Assembly: GCA_033032175.1 (NCBI GenBank)
Contig: CM065323.1
Location: 14,818,001 to 14,882,000, forward strand
Reading direction: 5' to 3'
DNA length: 64,000 nt
Source of the DNA: Saturnia japonica
Lineage: Eukaryota; Arthropoda; Insecta; Lepidoptera; Saturniidae
The notes beneath the pieces are model-generated. The model was not told where the DNA came from, made no database searches, and saw nothing but the letters and a program-made list of their open reading frames with translations. The position numbers and the translations under genes are program-made. Positions 43,211 to 54,620 of the stretch are shown one piece after another (position 1 is the stretch's first letter; each line of letters begins with the position of its first letter).

Positions 43211-44798
43211 GGAGACATCATTTTCTCTAAGGTCACAAATAAAAGGCAGTCTAAAGATAAACCTAAATTTCAAAAAGCTTTGGTTACTGGTCCTATTTCG
43301 CGTAACGTTATCCCTGTTAAATTTAAAGATAGAGACACAAAAGTTCCATTAAAAACGTTAAACGCCCTTCACAGGCACCTCCGCGTCCTTCTGGCAGTAG
43401 CCATGCTGACGCAACTGCAGGCTCTTCAACTTCAGGATTTGAATAAGAACCCCGGAATTTTGCCCGTGAGAAATGGTGTTGCTGTAATCAATACAGATAA
43501 ATGGATCGTAGCAAGGGTATTGGATTTTAAACCTATACAGGACGATTTAAAGTTTAATATAGCGCGTCTTTTTGAATTAGATAAGATAGTTAAAAATTAT
43601 TTTCATGAAACCTTTACAAGTAACTTTAAAGACGTTAGAAAGCAAGTCGAATATATAAAAATATTAGCCATAAATAAATTAATATTATATTATATAATAA
43701 ATATATTATATATAATAAATATATAATAAAACCCATTAGGTTCAATAATTAAAATCATCACTGGAAATCTCGATCACGAAGATGCTATCAAATATGAGAA
43801 GTTAATTAGTGAAGTTCAGTCTGGTCAAAAATCTACCAAGAGGAAACTAAGTATAGTTGTAGAAGCAATAGAGGTGTTAACAAATTCTACATTTGCAAAT
43901 AACAATAACATCATTCAACTTAATAAAGAAATTGCAGTAACATCTAAAAATATAAGCGACAAAGTAAGAAAAGAACATTTTGAAATTCACATTATAAGTA
44001 CATATAATTTACTAATTCACAACTTTCAAACAATTCATATTAAGTTGAATGAAATTGAAACTAACTTTGTTTTAAGTACATTAGGAATTTTACATCAGTC
44101 TATCATAGAGTCTAATAAGTTGTTACGTGTTTTGCAGGAAATAAATAAGTTTGAGAAATTAGTATATACACCTATGACGCTTGCGTTGTTGAGTTGATGA
44201 CGTACGCCGACAATGTGACGTCATGCAGCCAGATTCCAGTTAACATCGAGCCAGTTAAGGTCCAGTTGCTGTACCCCAATCAATTCTCTACAGTAAAAAT
44301 GAAGAAGTACTTACCAGAACTTGTATCGACGAAATATTTCGTCTTAAAGTTAAGGGTACTTACATACTCACCCTGGATGACCCTTGTGAAGTAAAAATTC
44401 ATAACATAACGCTGAAAATACATCTGAAAGAAAATGAAAATATAACATACAACAAACTCCCAATTGTAAACTTACTAAATATACACTTACCTGCTGGAAG
44501 AGAATCCTCCAGACCATTGAACCTGGAAGGTGTCGATCTCATGGATTTAAAGTTCCTATCATTCGCCCTCAAGAAAAGTTTCAGTGCTAGTGAGAATAGT
44601 GAAATCCAAAAGGAAATTATTGAAGTGAAAAGTGTACTCATTTTTGTAATAATCTGTAAACTAGTTCATAAGTACCGTGTTAAATTGTTTAAATTATGTA
44701 TTCGAAGTTCTCATATTCAGTATAACTTCGAACTTAAGGAGGGAGGAGTTATAGAAACACCCTTTATGAATATCGCTACTCAGCAGTCTGTATTCTAG
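43211..44798 (+). pseudogene. Errantivirus-type envelope (F-like) gene remnant
   Basis: Third ORF of the gypsy element. NPGILPVRNGVAVI and WIVARVLDF (about 43445-43530), then LGSIIKIITGNLD (about 43730-43775) after a furin-site region, are features of errantivirus/baculovirus F-type envelope proteins. A short hydrophobic stretch near the end (about 44630-44660) may be the membrane anchor. The gene is broken by several stops (about 43726, 44197, 44394) and frame changes and by an AT-rich insertion near 43690. Presence of env suggests the ancestral element could make virus-like particles; this copy cannot. Confidence 0.75.
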
Positions 44799-45004
44799 AG
44801 AAGCCAGACGCAACGTTGCAGTAAGCACATCCTGTAAGGCGCGTCTGGTGTTTGCTTCGGAGTTTTAAGAGTATTTTTAAGTTAGTCTTAAGACATTTAT
44901 GGTCGCGAATAAACGCTTTTCAAAAAATTAAAATCTTTTTTTAAAAGTCCTCCGCTCGCGCACGACTTGACTAGCTTATACGTTGTTTTGGGTGTTACAA
45001 AATT
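44747..45004 (+). repeat. 3' LTR of the gypsy element
   Basis: Begins AGTTATAGAAACACC right after the polypurine tract AAGGAGGGAGG (44736-44746). AGT(T) starts are typical of errantivirus LTRs. AATAAA near 44908 is a likely poly(A) signal. The end is approximate, as the 5' LTR is missing for comparison. The env frame runs into it. Confidence 0.6.
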
Positions 45005-45326
45005 GTTTTTGATGCTAAGTTTATAGAGCCAAAACAACGTTTTATTAAAACATTTTTACAAAATTAGTAATTCAATTAAATGACCAAAGCTATGTAACAA
45101 TATATACGTTATTGTGGCGGTTCCCTTTTTTATTGATAATTATAGTTGTCCATTGAGCAACATAAACATAAGTTAGTATCGCACCTGAAAGTTGATGTAA
45201 GGTAGGACGTAAGTTGAAACACGCAGTGCGGGGAGCCCCCTAATTTGATGTTTAGAGAATACTGTTTTGTTTATTACTTCGTAGTTATACTGTTTATAAG
45301 TGTAATAATATTTAAAATTCAATAAA
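45005..45326. other. Gene-free stretch before the two-exon gene
   Basis: AT-rich; nothing recognised. May contain the promoter of the gene beginning at 45327. Confidence 0.4.
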
Positions 45327-48300
45327 ATGAAGAAAAACAGTCGAAATTGCAATATTTTAGTATCACTGGAACAAAGGGAATCATCTCAGAATCACAAAAA
45401 CGAATCTAATCGGATATTCGAACAGGTGAGTAATTTTTAATATATTTTGGTCTTTACCAAAATAACCTGGTCTTAGCAGGTAAGTAAGTTACAATTAAAA
45501 TTACTAATTATCACCCGGTTTCTGAAAGGTTGATCAAACTATCGTTCAACTGACACAGCTGTCAACTTAACATCGTTGTCAAATTAGTTCGAGTTTCTGA
45601 AACGTTGATTAGTGTTAAATTTACTAATCTATGATCATTTTAATTTGACATTGATATTATTTTTTATTATGTTCACATTGCGGATATCGTTCAACTTAAC
45701 ATTCAATAGCTCATTCGTAACTGTCAAATCTGTTGTTAAACGAATAGCTGTTTATGAGTTGTGCGTCCAGACGAGTACAATTACCGCTTATATTACACGC
45801 TAGGAGTATTGCATATATACTATTCTTTGTTTATATTAATGTGATTTGACTACAAAAATTATGAGTTCACGGGGGAAAAATTTCACCGAAAGAGAAAAGT
45901 GTAAGCTTTTGGAACTAATTCAAAGGTAAGTTCCTACATATGGAATAACTGTACAAAGGTTTGACGGCTTGATAATTGAAAATATTTGTTTAGTTTATGT
46001 AAGTACAGTATGTTGTGCGTTTATATTACAATAGACTTTGTTTGCAGGTACAAAGATGTTATAGAAAATAAGTGCACTAATGCAGTTTCTACATCAAAAA
46101 AAAATGAAACTTGGGAGGCCATTGCGTTAGAATTTAATAGTACCGCTGAAGTGCCAAGAACAATGAAACAGTTAAATACTGCGTATTTAAATTTAAAAAG
46201 GAGCACAAGACAAAATTTAGCAAATGAAAGCGTAAATATGAACTTTAAAATTTGTCCCTTATCCCTGATTAGCAGTGCTTCATGGATGTATCCATGTTAA
46301 ATTTGATTTGTACATGCCGATTTCACAGATATGATAACACTTGCCTACAGATTTCCAGATTTTTTGATGTTTATGGTCACTGATCCGCTTCTAAAGGTTG
46401 TAGCATGATTTTGGATAGCCTATGACCTTACTTAATAAAAAGGCTATAGGATTCAAATTATAAATATAATAAATATAGTTTGAGAGAACAAACAAAAAAA
46501 AATCTTTTGAGCTTTGTTAAATAGATATAGATTCAACACAGAAACAACCTTTGTGACTTTGCAATATTTTTGATTGATTAGTTTTTATATTTTAGCTAAA
46601 GTTATTGTATATAAAACAATAATTGTACATACTTAATTCTTATTAAATATTTTTATTCTGTTTAAGGTAAAAAAATACATGGAATATAAAAAAAAATATA
46701 ACATTATAGAGTGTGAAGCAGGCCCATCACAGACCATTACTTTAATTGGTGATGTATGTATACTTATCCTACATGCATATATATATTTTCATATAAATAT
46801 GTGTATCTAGTGAATATCCATAGAGCTTAATTATTGTAATATTTATTAACAATTTTTGTTGCAGTCTAATAGAGAAGAAGAGCAATTAAAATTTCAAATC
46901 AAACAATTTAAAAAAGATGAAATTGCAGATAAGGTTTGTATCTATCATTTAAATAAATTTCAAATGAATGAAGTATCGATATTGATATTCTTCTAAAGTA
47001 ATAGAAAAATTAGGTAAAGAAATCATTTTTAATATTTTCAGAAAGGTATCAGAGCAACCGGTGGTGGAATATATAAGCCAGTGCTTAGAGATGTTGGTGC
47101 TCATATGTTAAGTATAATGGGTGACCAAATTAAACCTCTCGCAAATAACTGTGACAGTGCATCAGATTATTACAGCATTGGTAACTATGTTATATGCATT
47201 AACTATTTATTTATTATCTACCTAATTATTGTTGGTTATTTTCTTATTCATATAACATATCATTATTTTCAGATGATGTGGTTATATGTCAAGATTTGCC
47301 AAAAGAGAAAATTGAAACAGAATTACCACCTACTAGTGGCAGTAATCCACCTATGCACAATGTCCACAGAAAACGGAAACAGAAAATTGTACAAAAAAGA
47401 GAAACAAGAGTACAAAATAAAAACAATGTTTTATTTAAAAAAAAATATTACCAAAAAAAAATAACAAAGTGCTATGTTAGAAAGTAAAACAAAATTAATA
47501 GAATATAGGATAGCTTTAAAAAAACAAGATTTATTACATTTAGAAATAAAAATTAAACAAAAAGAATATGAAAACATAATAAATAAAAATTAAGACATAA
47601 CTGTGATGTTTAATTTTAATTTTGGTAATAATAAAAACTTATTTTAATAAATATCATAACTAGCTACCTTTATTACTATGAAAGATAGAGGCTTTCAAAG
47701 TTATTCACTGATTTTCTGATAAATGAGATAATTTATTATTATCAATTGAAATGAGTTAATAGCAGAGATGACCGCACAGAAGTGTTTTCATTGTTCGATA
47801 AAGTTGCACCAGTATCTTCTGGAAGGTTTAAGTCCATATCAGAAACATCAATGTGGTCATTATGGTTTAATGCCAAATTGTGCAGTATACAACAGGCAGT
47901 AGCCTAGTAGCCTAGTATAGTATTCATTGTAGCCTGAATCTTAACCCGAAGGCCCATGGACAAACAAGGAAAACGTCTCTTCAAAACACCAAAGCATCTC
48001 TCCACAGTATTTCTTGTTCTTATATGAGCTTGATTATAGGCTTCCTCACCTGGTGTTGTGGGGCATAAAATAGGTGTCAATAAATAAGACCGGCAAGGAT
48101 AACCACTATCTCCTAGTAGATAGTCACTTCCATATACTCCACTTTCAAAATCAGCACGAATGTGGGAATCATTAAAGATTGTAGAGTCATGTGCAGACCC
48201 AGGCCATCTACAGATCACGTCTAATATTTTCAAATTTGCATCTGCTATGACTTGTACATTTAAAGAAAAATATCCTTTCCTGTTTCTGTATAGTTCAGCT

Positions 48301-49457
48301 CGTGAACCACCAGGTGACTGTATTTTTACATGCGTACAGTCAACTACTCCTATGACATTTGGAAATGAACATATATCGTAAAATTCACTTTTTACCCTAC
48401 ATTGATCTTGTTCTGTACTGGGCATTGATATGAACAGAGGCCTGAGTCCTGCGATGAGTGCAGAGATTTTTTTTATTATTCTACAAGCTGTAGTCTTATG
48501 GACCCTTACATGGTCAGTAACAGTTATCTGGAATGCTCCTGTTGCAAAGTATCTAATTGTTAACAACACTTGTTCTAAGGCACTAATGGATTTGTTTCTC
48601 GCAGTAAAAGGTTTTATTTTTGGCTCCCAATAAGTTCACCAACGACATTAATACAACCTTCGTCATCCGGTACCGATTTTTAAACTCTTCGTCGTTATAC
48701 ATATCAAATGGATTCATTCTCGTTTTAAAAATTCGCGATCGCGGCCTTTCAACTTCATCTTCACTGCTAGAAATGCTCAAGCTGGCATCCGTGAGAGACA
48801 TGACTGTTTTATAACAAAATTTTAGTTTTAAATCAACTTAAATCAATAGTTAACTCGTCAAGGAGCACTGATTACTTGACAAAGCGTTTGACAGTACATT
48901 AATCTATGATCATGACTTAATTAGCTTTCGAGAAACTCAAAATGGCGTTTGACAAGCGATTTTAGTCTAAATTTTGACATATCTGTCAACTGAACTGTTG
49001 ATCAAATTAAAGTAGTTAACCATGCTTTTAGCAACTCAATATACACTTAACAAGAGATTTGACAGTTGATTAGTTAATTTTTGTGTTGATCAACCTTTCA
49101 GAAACCGGGCGTATATGAAACAAACCCTTTTTACTCATTAGGATTAAGATTAAGGGTACATACAGCTGTGACATTACTTACTTTATAGTTTAATAATTTT
49201 GTTTAATTTTTTCTCAAGAACCAACTTATTCAATAGAGACCATGTGCAATCCTGACATTGAAGAATTAAATATCAACGGTGAACCTGGACCGTCACTTAC
49301 CGAATTATTGACGACATTGGAAAATGTGTCACTGTTTGATTTAGATGAGGATTTGTATTTATCACATTCGAGCAATGATGGAGTGCGTGCACCAGATCAA
49401 TGTATCTTGTCATCAAGTGACTTCAGCTTTGGGAAACAAGAAACAATGTTCAAATAA
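45327..49457 (+). CDS. Candidate small two-exon gene of unknown function
   Basis: Exon 1, 45327-45425: Met then 32 codons (MKKNSRNCNILVSLEQRESS...), ending CAG before a consensus GTGAGT donor. Exon 2, 49239-49457: after AG it continues in frame as TMCNPDIEELNINGEPG to a TAA. The predicted protein is 106 residues, acidic in its second half (LFDLDEDLYL), with no domain I recognise. Harbinger-2 lies inside the intron, so the intron was about 220 bp before. It could be a host gene or the 5' end of an unseen transposon gene. A 49213-49218 acceptor would give a stop at once, so 49239 was chosen. Confidence 0.4.
45861..47592 (+). pseudogene. Harbinger-2 Myb/SANT-like protein gene
   Basis: DNA-binding partner of the transposase. 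Exons by GT-AG: 45861-45925 (MSSRGKNFTEREKCKLLELIQR), 46048-about 46231 (YKDVIENKCTNAVS, ETWEAIALEFN, RTMKQLNTAYLNLKR: the Myb-like/trihelix domain), about 46667-46755, about 46865-46933, about 47041-47181 (ATGGGIYKPVLRDVGAHML) and 47274 on (DDVVICQDLPKEK, basic VHRKRKQKIVQKR). The end is a coiled coil to 47592 if one base is allowed for in the A-run at about 47452. Otherwise it ends at 47485. Near-intact. Confidence 0.7.
47742..48801 (-). pseudogene. Harbinger-2 (HARBI1-like) DDE transposase
   Basis: DDE_Tnp_4 transposase, apparently without introns. Met at 48801 (MSLTDASLSISSSEDEVERP), then RYRMTKVVLMSLVNLLG. A 1-bp shift in the AAAATAAAACC region near 48610 passes to the frame with a helix-turn-helix-like segment (TVTDHVRVHKTTACRIIKK). 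Catalytic residues: GVVDCTHVKIQSP (D), YLLGDSGYPCRSYL (D) and RTRNTVERCFGVLKRRFPCL (E). An in-frame TAG near 47905 sits in a micro-duplication of CTAGTAGC; the frame then continues ATACCILHNLAL to a TGA at 47742. Two small lesions in an otherwise complete gene. Confidence 0.85.
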
Positions 49458-50478
49458 ATGATGTTATGACCCAAAAAACGTTGTCGTGTAGACAATTAAA
49501 TAACTAGAATTTGGAAAAAGAAATAAGTCTAAAAGGAATATGAAATGAAAATAAGATAAAATTATATATACATATATTTTAATGGCATCTTACAACAATA
49601 TTTAAAAAAAAATCTTAAAAAGAAATTTAATAATGAATTTAGTAACAGTGTTTGTTAGCGCTCGGACTGAAAGGACGTCATGTTTAAGTGTATTTATTAA
49701 GAAAATGTCGAAAAATAGCCAAGAAGTTTCGTTAAATTACATCTATAGGAAGATTGCAGCGCTGAGTACTAAGATCGTGTCTCAGTCTGCGCTCATAGAG
49801 ACCCAAAGCGTCAAAATTCAAGAACAACAACAATTACTGCAAAATTGTTCAGATGAAATTAATGATCAAAAGAGGGTCGACGAAGAAATACTAACGAAAG
49901 TCAACAAGTTAACATCAACTATATTTACACCGCAAAAAGAGACCGCAGCATGCGCGTCAACTATGCAAAGTACTACTAGCGGGAGCGAGAACGAAGTAAT
50001 ATCCGAAGTGTCTGTTATAACTGTGCAAGATGCGCCAATTCTGTACGAGCGTCAACGCTTTATAGATGCGGATACTATAGAAATTTCGCGGTAACGGACG
50101 CGCGCTTCAAAGATACAAAAATACAGTTAGCTTTGTTCAGCTTCGAGTGTCGGTCACCCACGCGCACCTCGCACCTTTCACGCTTTGCTTTTGTTTTAAC
50201 CACCGTACCTCAAGCAAGTTTCACGCTAACATGCATCATGCAAGCTGGGATACCCGGGAAGCTGGATAGGAGGAAGAATTGCTCGGTAAGTGGATTTCTG
50301 ATCATTCTTTCTCGGTGGTTTAGTGTCTTTGTCATACCCCCCGCAGATCTGGAGGACAACAAGCCCGCAGATTGGTTTTTCTACCACATACCCAAGACAA
50401 TTGTTTATTAGTTCTTGTCTGATATTGTTGCTCTGATTACTAATAAGCAAGGAATACCTTCAACATGGGGAAAATTAC
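49458..50478. other. Stretch with one coiled-coil reading frame, otherwise unassigned
   Basis: Between the two-exon gene and the gypsy gag. Apart from the frame at 49705 no gene is supported. 50226-50400 has a splice-like pair (GTAAGT at 50286, CAGATCTGG near 50344), but no protein follows clearly. Confidence 0.4.
49705..50094 (+). CDS. Unknown coiled-coil protein, possible gag N-terminus
   Basis: Met at 49705 (MSKNSQEVS) gives 129 residues. Residues 15-75 form a probable coiled coil rich in Gln and Ile/Leu (ALIETQSVKIQEQQQLLQNC). The C-terminus is Ser/Thr-rich and ends QRFIDADTIEISR. It lies upstream of a gypsy gag in the same direction, so it may be the gag N-terminus of that element. I do not recognise the family. 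Confidence 0.35.
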   Translation: MSKNSQEVSLNYIYRKIAALSTKIVSQSALIETQSVKIQEQQQLLQNCSDEINDQKRVDEEILTKVNKLTSTIFTPQKETAACASTMQSTTSGSENEVISEVSVITVQDAPILYERQRFIDADTIEISR

Positions 50479-50809
50479 TTGGATCAATTGTTATTTCAAC
50501 TTCAGATTTCTTATCATATATCGTCTTTACCCACGCTACAACAGCTACTCAAAATCAAGGATACTTTACGCCGGAATACGAAGTTTCGACTAGCGGAGCC
50601 AAGAAAGTTGAAGGCAAATGAAATTTCGCTTGATGATAGACAGTTTACTGCAGCTCATTGGTGCGAAGAAATCGAACACCATAAGACCAACTCGTGGACA
50701 GACCACAAAACTAGAAATGCAGCCTTTACCCACTTACAAGGACGTGCGAAAAAGTGGGCAGCATGCTCGTACCCTCAGTGCAAGACCTGGACTCCTCTTA
50801 AGGAGCGAC
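50479..50809 (+). pseudogene. Gypsy-type gag fragment, left of Harbinger B
   Basis: Matrix/capsid-like gag: FTAAHWCEEIEHHK, then GRAKKWAA and TWTPLKERL. The first part may be intron or leader; similarity is clear only from about 50630. It is cut at 50810 by Harbinger copy B. The rest of the gag resumes at 60542 in the compatible frame. Confidence 0.65.
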
Positions 50810-51146
50810 TAATGGCCGAACCCAATAAGCAATCGCAATCCATTTTTACCTATCAATGATCGTTACTTCAATCCATTTGTTCTCTAGTGTTTCAATATCC
50901 GATCTACAGATTACATATTCAATCCAAAAATGCGATCGATCTCTGTGAGGTACGCAATCCTTTTTGAAATGTCCTCTGTTTGGGAATGACAGTTAATGCA
51001 TCCCAATAACCCATCCTTGTATTTTGACAGATCTATTTACGGCAATCTGTGATCCATTTTTATGATCTTAGGAATTTAACGATCTTAATTCGGTTTAATT
51101 AATTCATTGTAAATTTTATTAGCTATTCTTTATATAGTAATAAATA

Positions 51147-51790
51147 ATGGCTATAAATGTGTTTAGTACAATAACTAGTGATGACAGCGACAGTGATTTG
51201 AGTGATTTGGAGGCGTTACAGGAGTTTTCCAATTGGGACAGTGATGAAAATGAATTTTCACCACAATCTCGAAGAACTTATAGCCGTGTTAACCACATGC
51301 GGTGTTTAAACTATGCTGAATTTACATTTAGATTCAGACTGAACAAAACCACGGTTGAATTGCTTTTATCGGAAATAATACCTTTCATAAAAGTAACATC
51401 CAAGTAGTAATTATTTTCCAATACCTATTTCAAACTAATAACAACTAAACAAAACAAGTAGGTAAAAGTACCTAGGTACTGCAAAAAATATACAAAATAT
51501 TTTGTTTTTATAGAAATTACGGAATTTCATCCTTAAATCAGCTTTTATTGACTCTTTGGTTTTATGCATTGGGCACGATGCTTATATCCGTAGCGGATTT
51601 TATTGGGGTATCAAAGTCTTCAGCAGGCAGAATAGTGCAAAGTATATCTGAAGCTATAGCTATGCTTTATGGTAAATATATTGTAATTCATCAAAATTCT
51701 GCTAAAAAGTTCTACAGAATAGCCCAATTTCCATATGTCCTTGGTGCTATCGACTGTACTCACATTCGCATACAGTCTCCAAGTAAGTTG
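51147..51790 (+). pseudogene. Harbinger transposase N-terminal fragment, copy B
   Basis: Exon 1, 51147-51407 (MAINVFSTITSDDSDSD to PFIKVTSK). Its donor is lost: AAGTAGTAATT where A has AAGCGGTAATT. Exon 2, 51516-51783, follows an intact TATAG acceptor: FIGVSKSSAGRIVQSI, then GAIDCTHIRIQSPS with the first Asp, and a GTAAGT donor. Everything downstream (second Asp, Glu) is deleted. Residues NWDSDENEF in exon 1 are absent from copy A. Non-functional. Confidence 0.85.
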
Positions 51791-54620
51791 GGTACGATAA
51801 ATATACAGCAAATTTTCTAACAGCTACAAAATAACAACACAGACAATAAAAATACATAGTTTAAATTAATACATTTGCAAAATAAAAAAAAAAAATTCTA
51901 CACCTCAAATAAAATCTCTTTCTCTTTCTGTCTTTTTCTAGGAACTGATAGTTTAGAATGGTTATAAAAAAAATTGATCCGAAAATAATAAAAGATTGTC
52001 CTTTTTGTTTTCTAAAAGGGATTTATATTTATATTGTGTATTCAAACTGGAAAAGCGAATCGAAAAAAGATCTATTTTTTAGTAATCGATCTTTTTTACT
52101 CTTCCATTTTTGTGAATCTTTATTTTTCATCGTCATCCCTACTTTGTTTGTCTGAACTGACACTGGACATTAGAATTTTGATAGATGGCGGATCTAACTT
52201 GTACGTTTCGTTTCCAAAAACTTTATAAGTATTTTGTGTCGGTAATATAGTTAAAAAAACTGTTAATACTGCGTAAATACTTAAAATATATGTAAGTTTA
52301 AGTAATTAATAAAGTTTTCGTTAACATGTACTCATAAAGTAAAATATATTCTCTAGTATCTGTGTAAAACATAACGCATTCATTATGAAATCTGTATAAA
52401 AAGAAACGTAAGGGAGGGAAGAGATCGATCTGCGATCTGTTGACAAACTAGGATCGCCTTTGGTGATCGTTGTTATTGGGACGTAGTACGTAGATCGATC
52501 AGGAGATCGAGGCCAACAGGCTCGTAAAACTCAAAGAATTTTTATGTCCCAATTTCCTTAATCATCTAGATAGATGTATAAATGAGATCATTTATACCTG
52601 ACTATAATCCATAATCGTATTAGTCCTATACTTTATTCTTTCTTTCGCACACGTTATAATTTACACATGGAAAGGTACATACTCATTGGTTGTTTAAGTT
52701 TAAAAATTCATTCATTGTTAGCGGTCATTGCTGTCAAACAGACTAAATTTGTAAATCACAACAAAGCTGTTTCGAAGCTAGCCGCCATTGTTTTTCACTT
52801 TTTTCTTGTGGATTGTGGAGAAATTCTTGTGGCGACGTTTCTGTGACAGCGTGGACGCAACAATTTACAATTTTATAATATTTTTATTTTCCATATAATT
52901 ACTTAATTGTGTACTATAGATGTTTTCGTAAATATTCGAAATTTTGTGTGTTTATAAGTTGAACGTGTTATTTTTTGATAAATAAGTATTGGCTTAAAAT
53001 TATTATTTTTAATTGTGTTTTCCTGGTTGCCGTAGTCGGCGTCCGAATATTAAGCATTTTTATGTACCTTTTACAAACAAAGTAAGATGGAATAAGTGGT
53101 TGAAGGCATGCCCGTTCTTACGACGGTATCGGGTTACTCAACTAGAAAATGTTCGTATTTGTATTTTACATTTCATCCCTGAACATATTAATGAGAGACA
53201 AAAGTTACATTAAACAAACACCAAGCTTATTTAGAAATCATTTCTTCTACTAATACCCCTAGTACTAAAGAACCTTATACTTTTAGAGTAGTCCGGCCGT
53301 TTCTCCAAACCAATAACCCCTCTGTAGAACAAATAAAACTTACTGGCATGCAATCAGATAATTTGAGTTGCGACTTCAATATGGCTGCACATTCAGCTCA
53401 TACCAAGTTTCATTTACCTACTAACACTTTTCAACCAACTTATGAATATGAACCAACAAATATGCCCTCATCCACTTCTTCCAATAAGGTAATGTGCTTT
53501 ACAAACATCACCTGTTTGTTTTATTAATAGAAACATCAGAAACAGCAGCCAGGTTAATTTAACTAGAAATGTTCGTATAGAACCAAAGCAGATTACTCCA
53601 CGTAAACAAATATTACGTAGTAATAATAGGATTTTAAAACGTAAATTACGCCTTTTGCAATTAACATATAATAAATTAAAGATTAAATCAGTAGTAAATG
53701 CTCCAAAAACGAAGATGTATTTAAAAAAATACAACATATGAAGCACTTTTGGTAAATTATTGGTAGATTCACAGTTACGTTTGACTGGTATTTCACCTAA
53801 AGGTCGGCGTTTTACAAATGAGGAGAAAATCTTTTCTCTGTCTCTATATAAATTGAGCCCTAAGTGCTATAGATTTTTACGAAAACATTTAGCATTACCA
53901 TCTAAATCTACTATTAATTCTATTCTTAGTAATATACCCTTGCGGCCAGGTATTAATGACTTCATATTTCAACATTTGTCAGATGCAGCTAAAGATAAAC
54001 CTGCTTTATACAAACAATGTACATTATTGTTCGATGAGATGTCTATATACAAAAACTTGTATTTTAACTTTCATACGGGTGTTATTGAGGGCTTTGAGGA
54101 TTTAGGTTCTGGAAAACGCACTAACAATGTAGCAGATAAAGCTCTTGTGTTTATGTTGCGTGGTTTATTTGCTCCATGGAAAATACCAATTGCCTTTTAT
54201 TTTTCTCGAGATGGCGTAAAAACACTTATATTAAAAAACATTATAAAAGAAGTAACTTCTGCCATTTTTAATACTGGCTTCATAGTCAGAGCTACAGTCA
54301 GTGACCAAGGTTCTGCAAATGTTGCAACTATTAAATCATTAATATGTGACTCAAATATAAATCTGTTACACAGCGATACCTGTAGGGATGGGAATATTTA
54401 TTATTGCATTGGTAATAACCTTTTATATCATATTTATGATGTACCACATTTATTAAAAGGTTTCCGAAACAATTTTCAGAAAAAACATCTCAGTTGTGAT
54501 CAGCGGGCACAATGGCAGTTCATTGAAATGCTTTATAAAGTAGATGGCATTGGTGGAAGAGCAAGAAGCACTAAACTCACAGATAAATATATAAAACCAA
54601 GTACATATGATAAAATGAAG

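Larger units (their letters stand above)
45514..49109. mobile_element. PIF/Harbinger family 2, complete
   Basis: Terminal inverted repeats of at least 24 bp, starting CCCGGTTTCTGAAAGGTTGA at 45514 and mirrored to 49109. Just outside, CA/CG and TAT occur on both sides (TATCA|, |CGTAT), so the duplication may be TAT with two more terminal bases. It has both Harbinger genes, convergent. Unrelated at the ends to copies A and B. Each gene shows only one or two small lesions. Confidence 0.9.
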
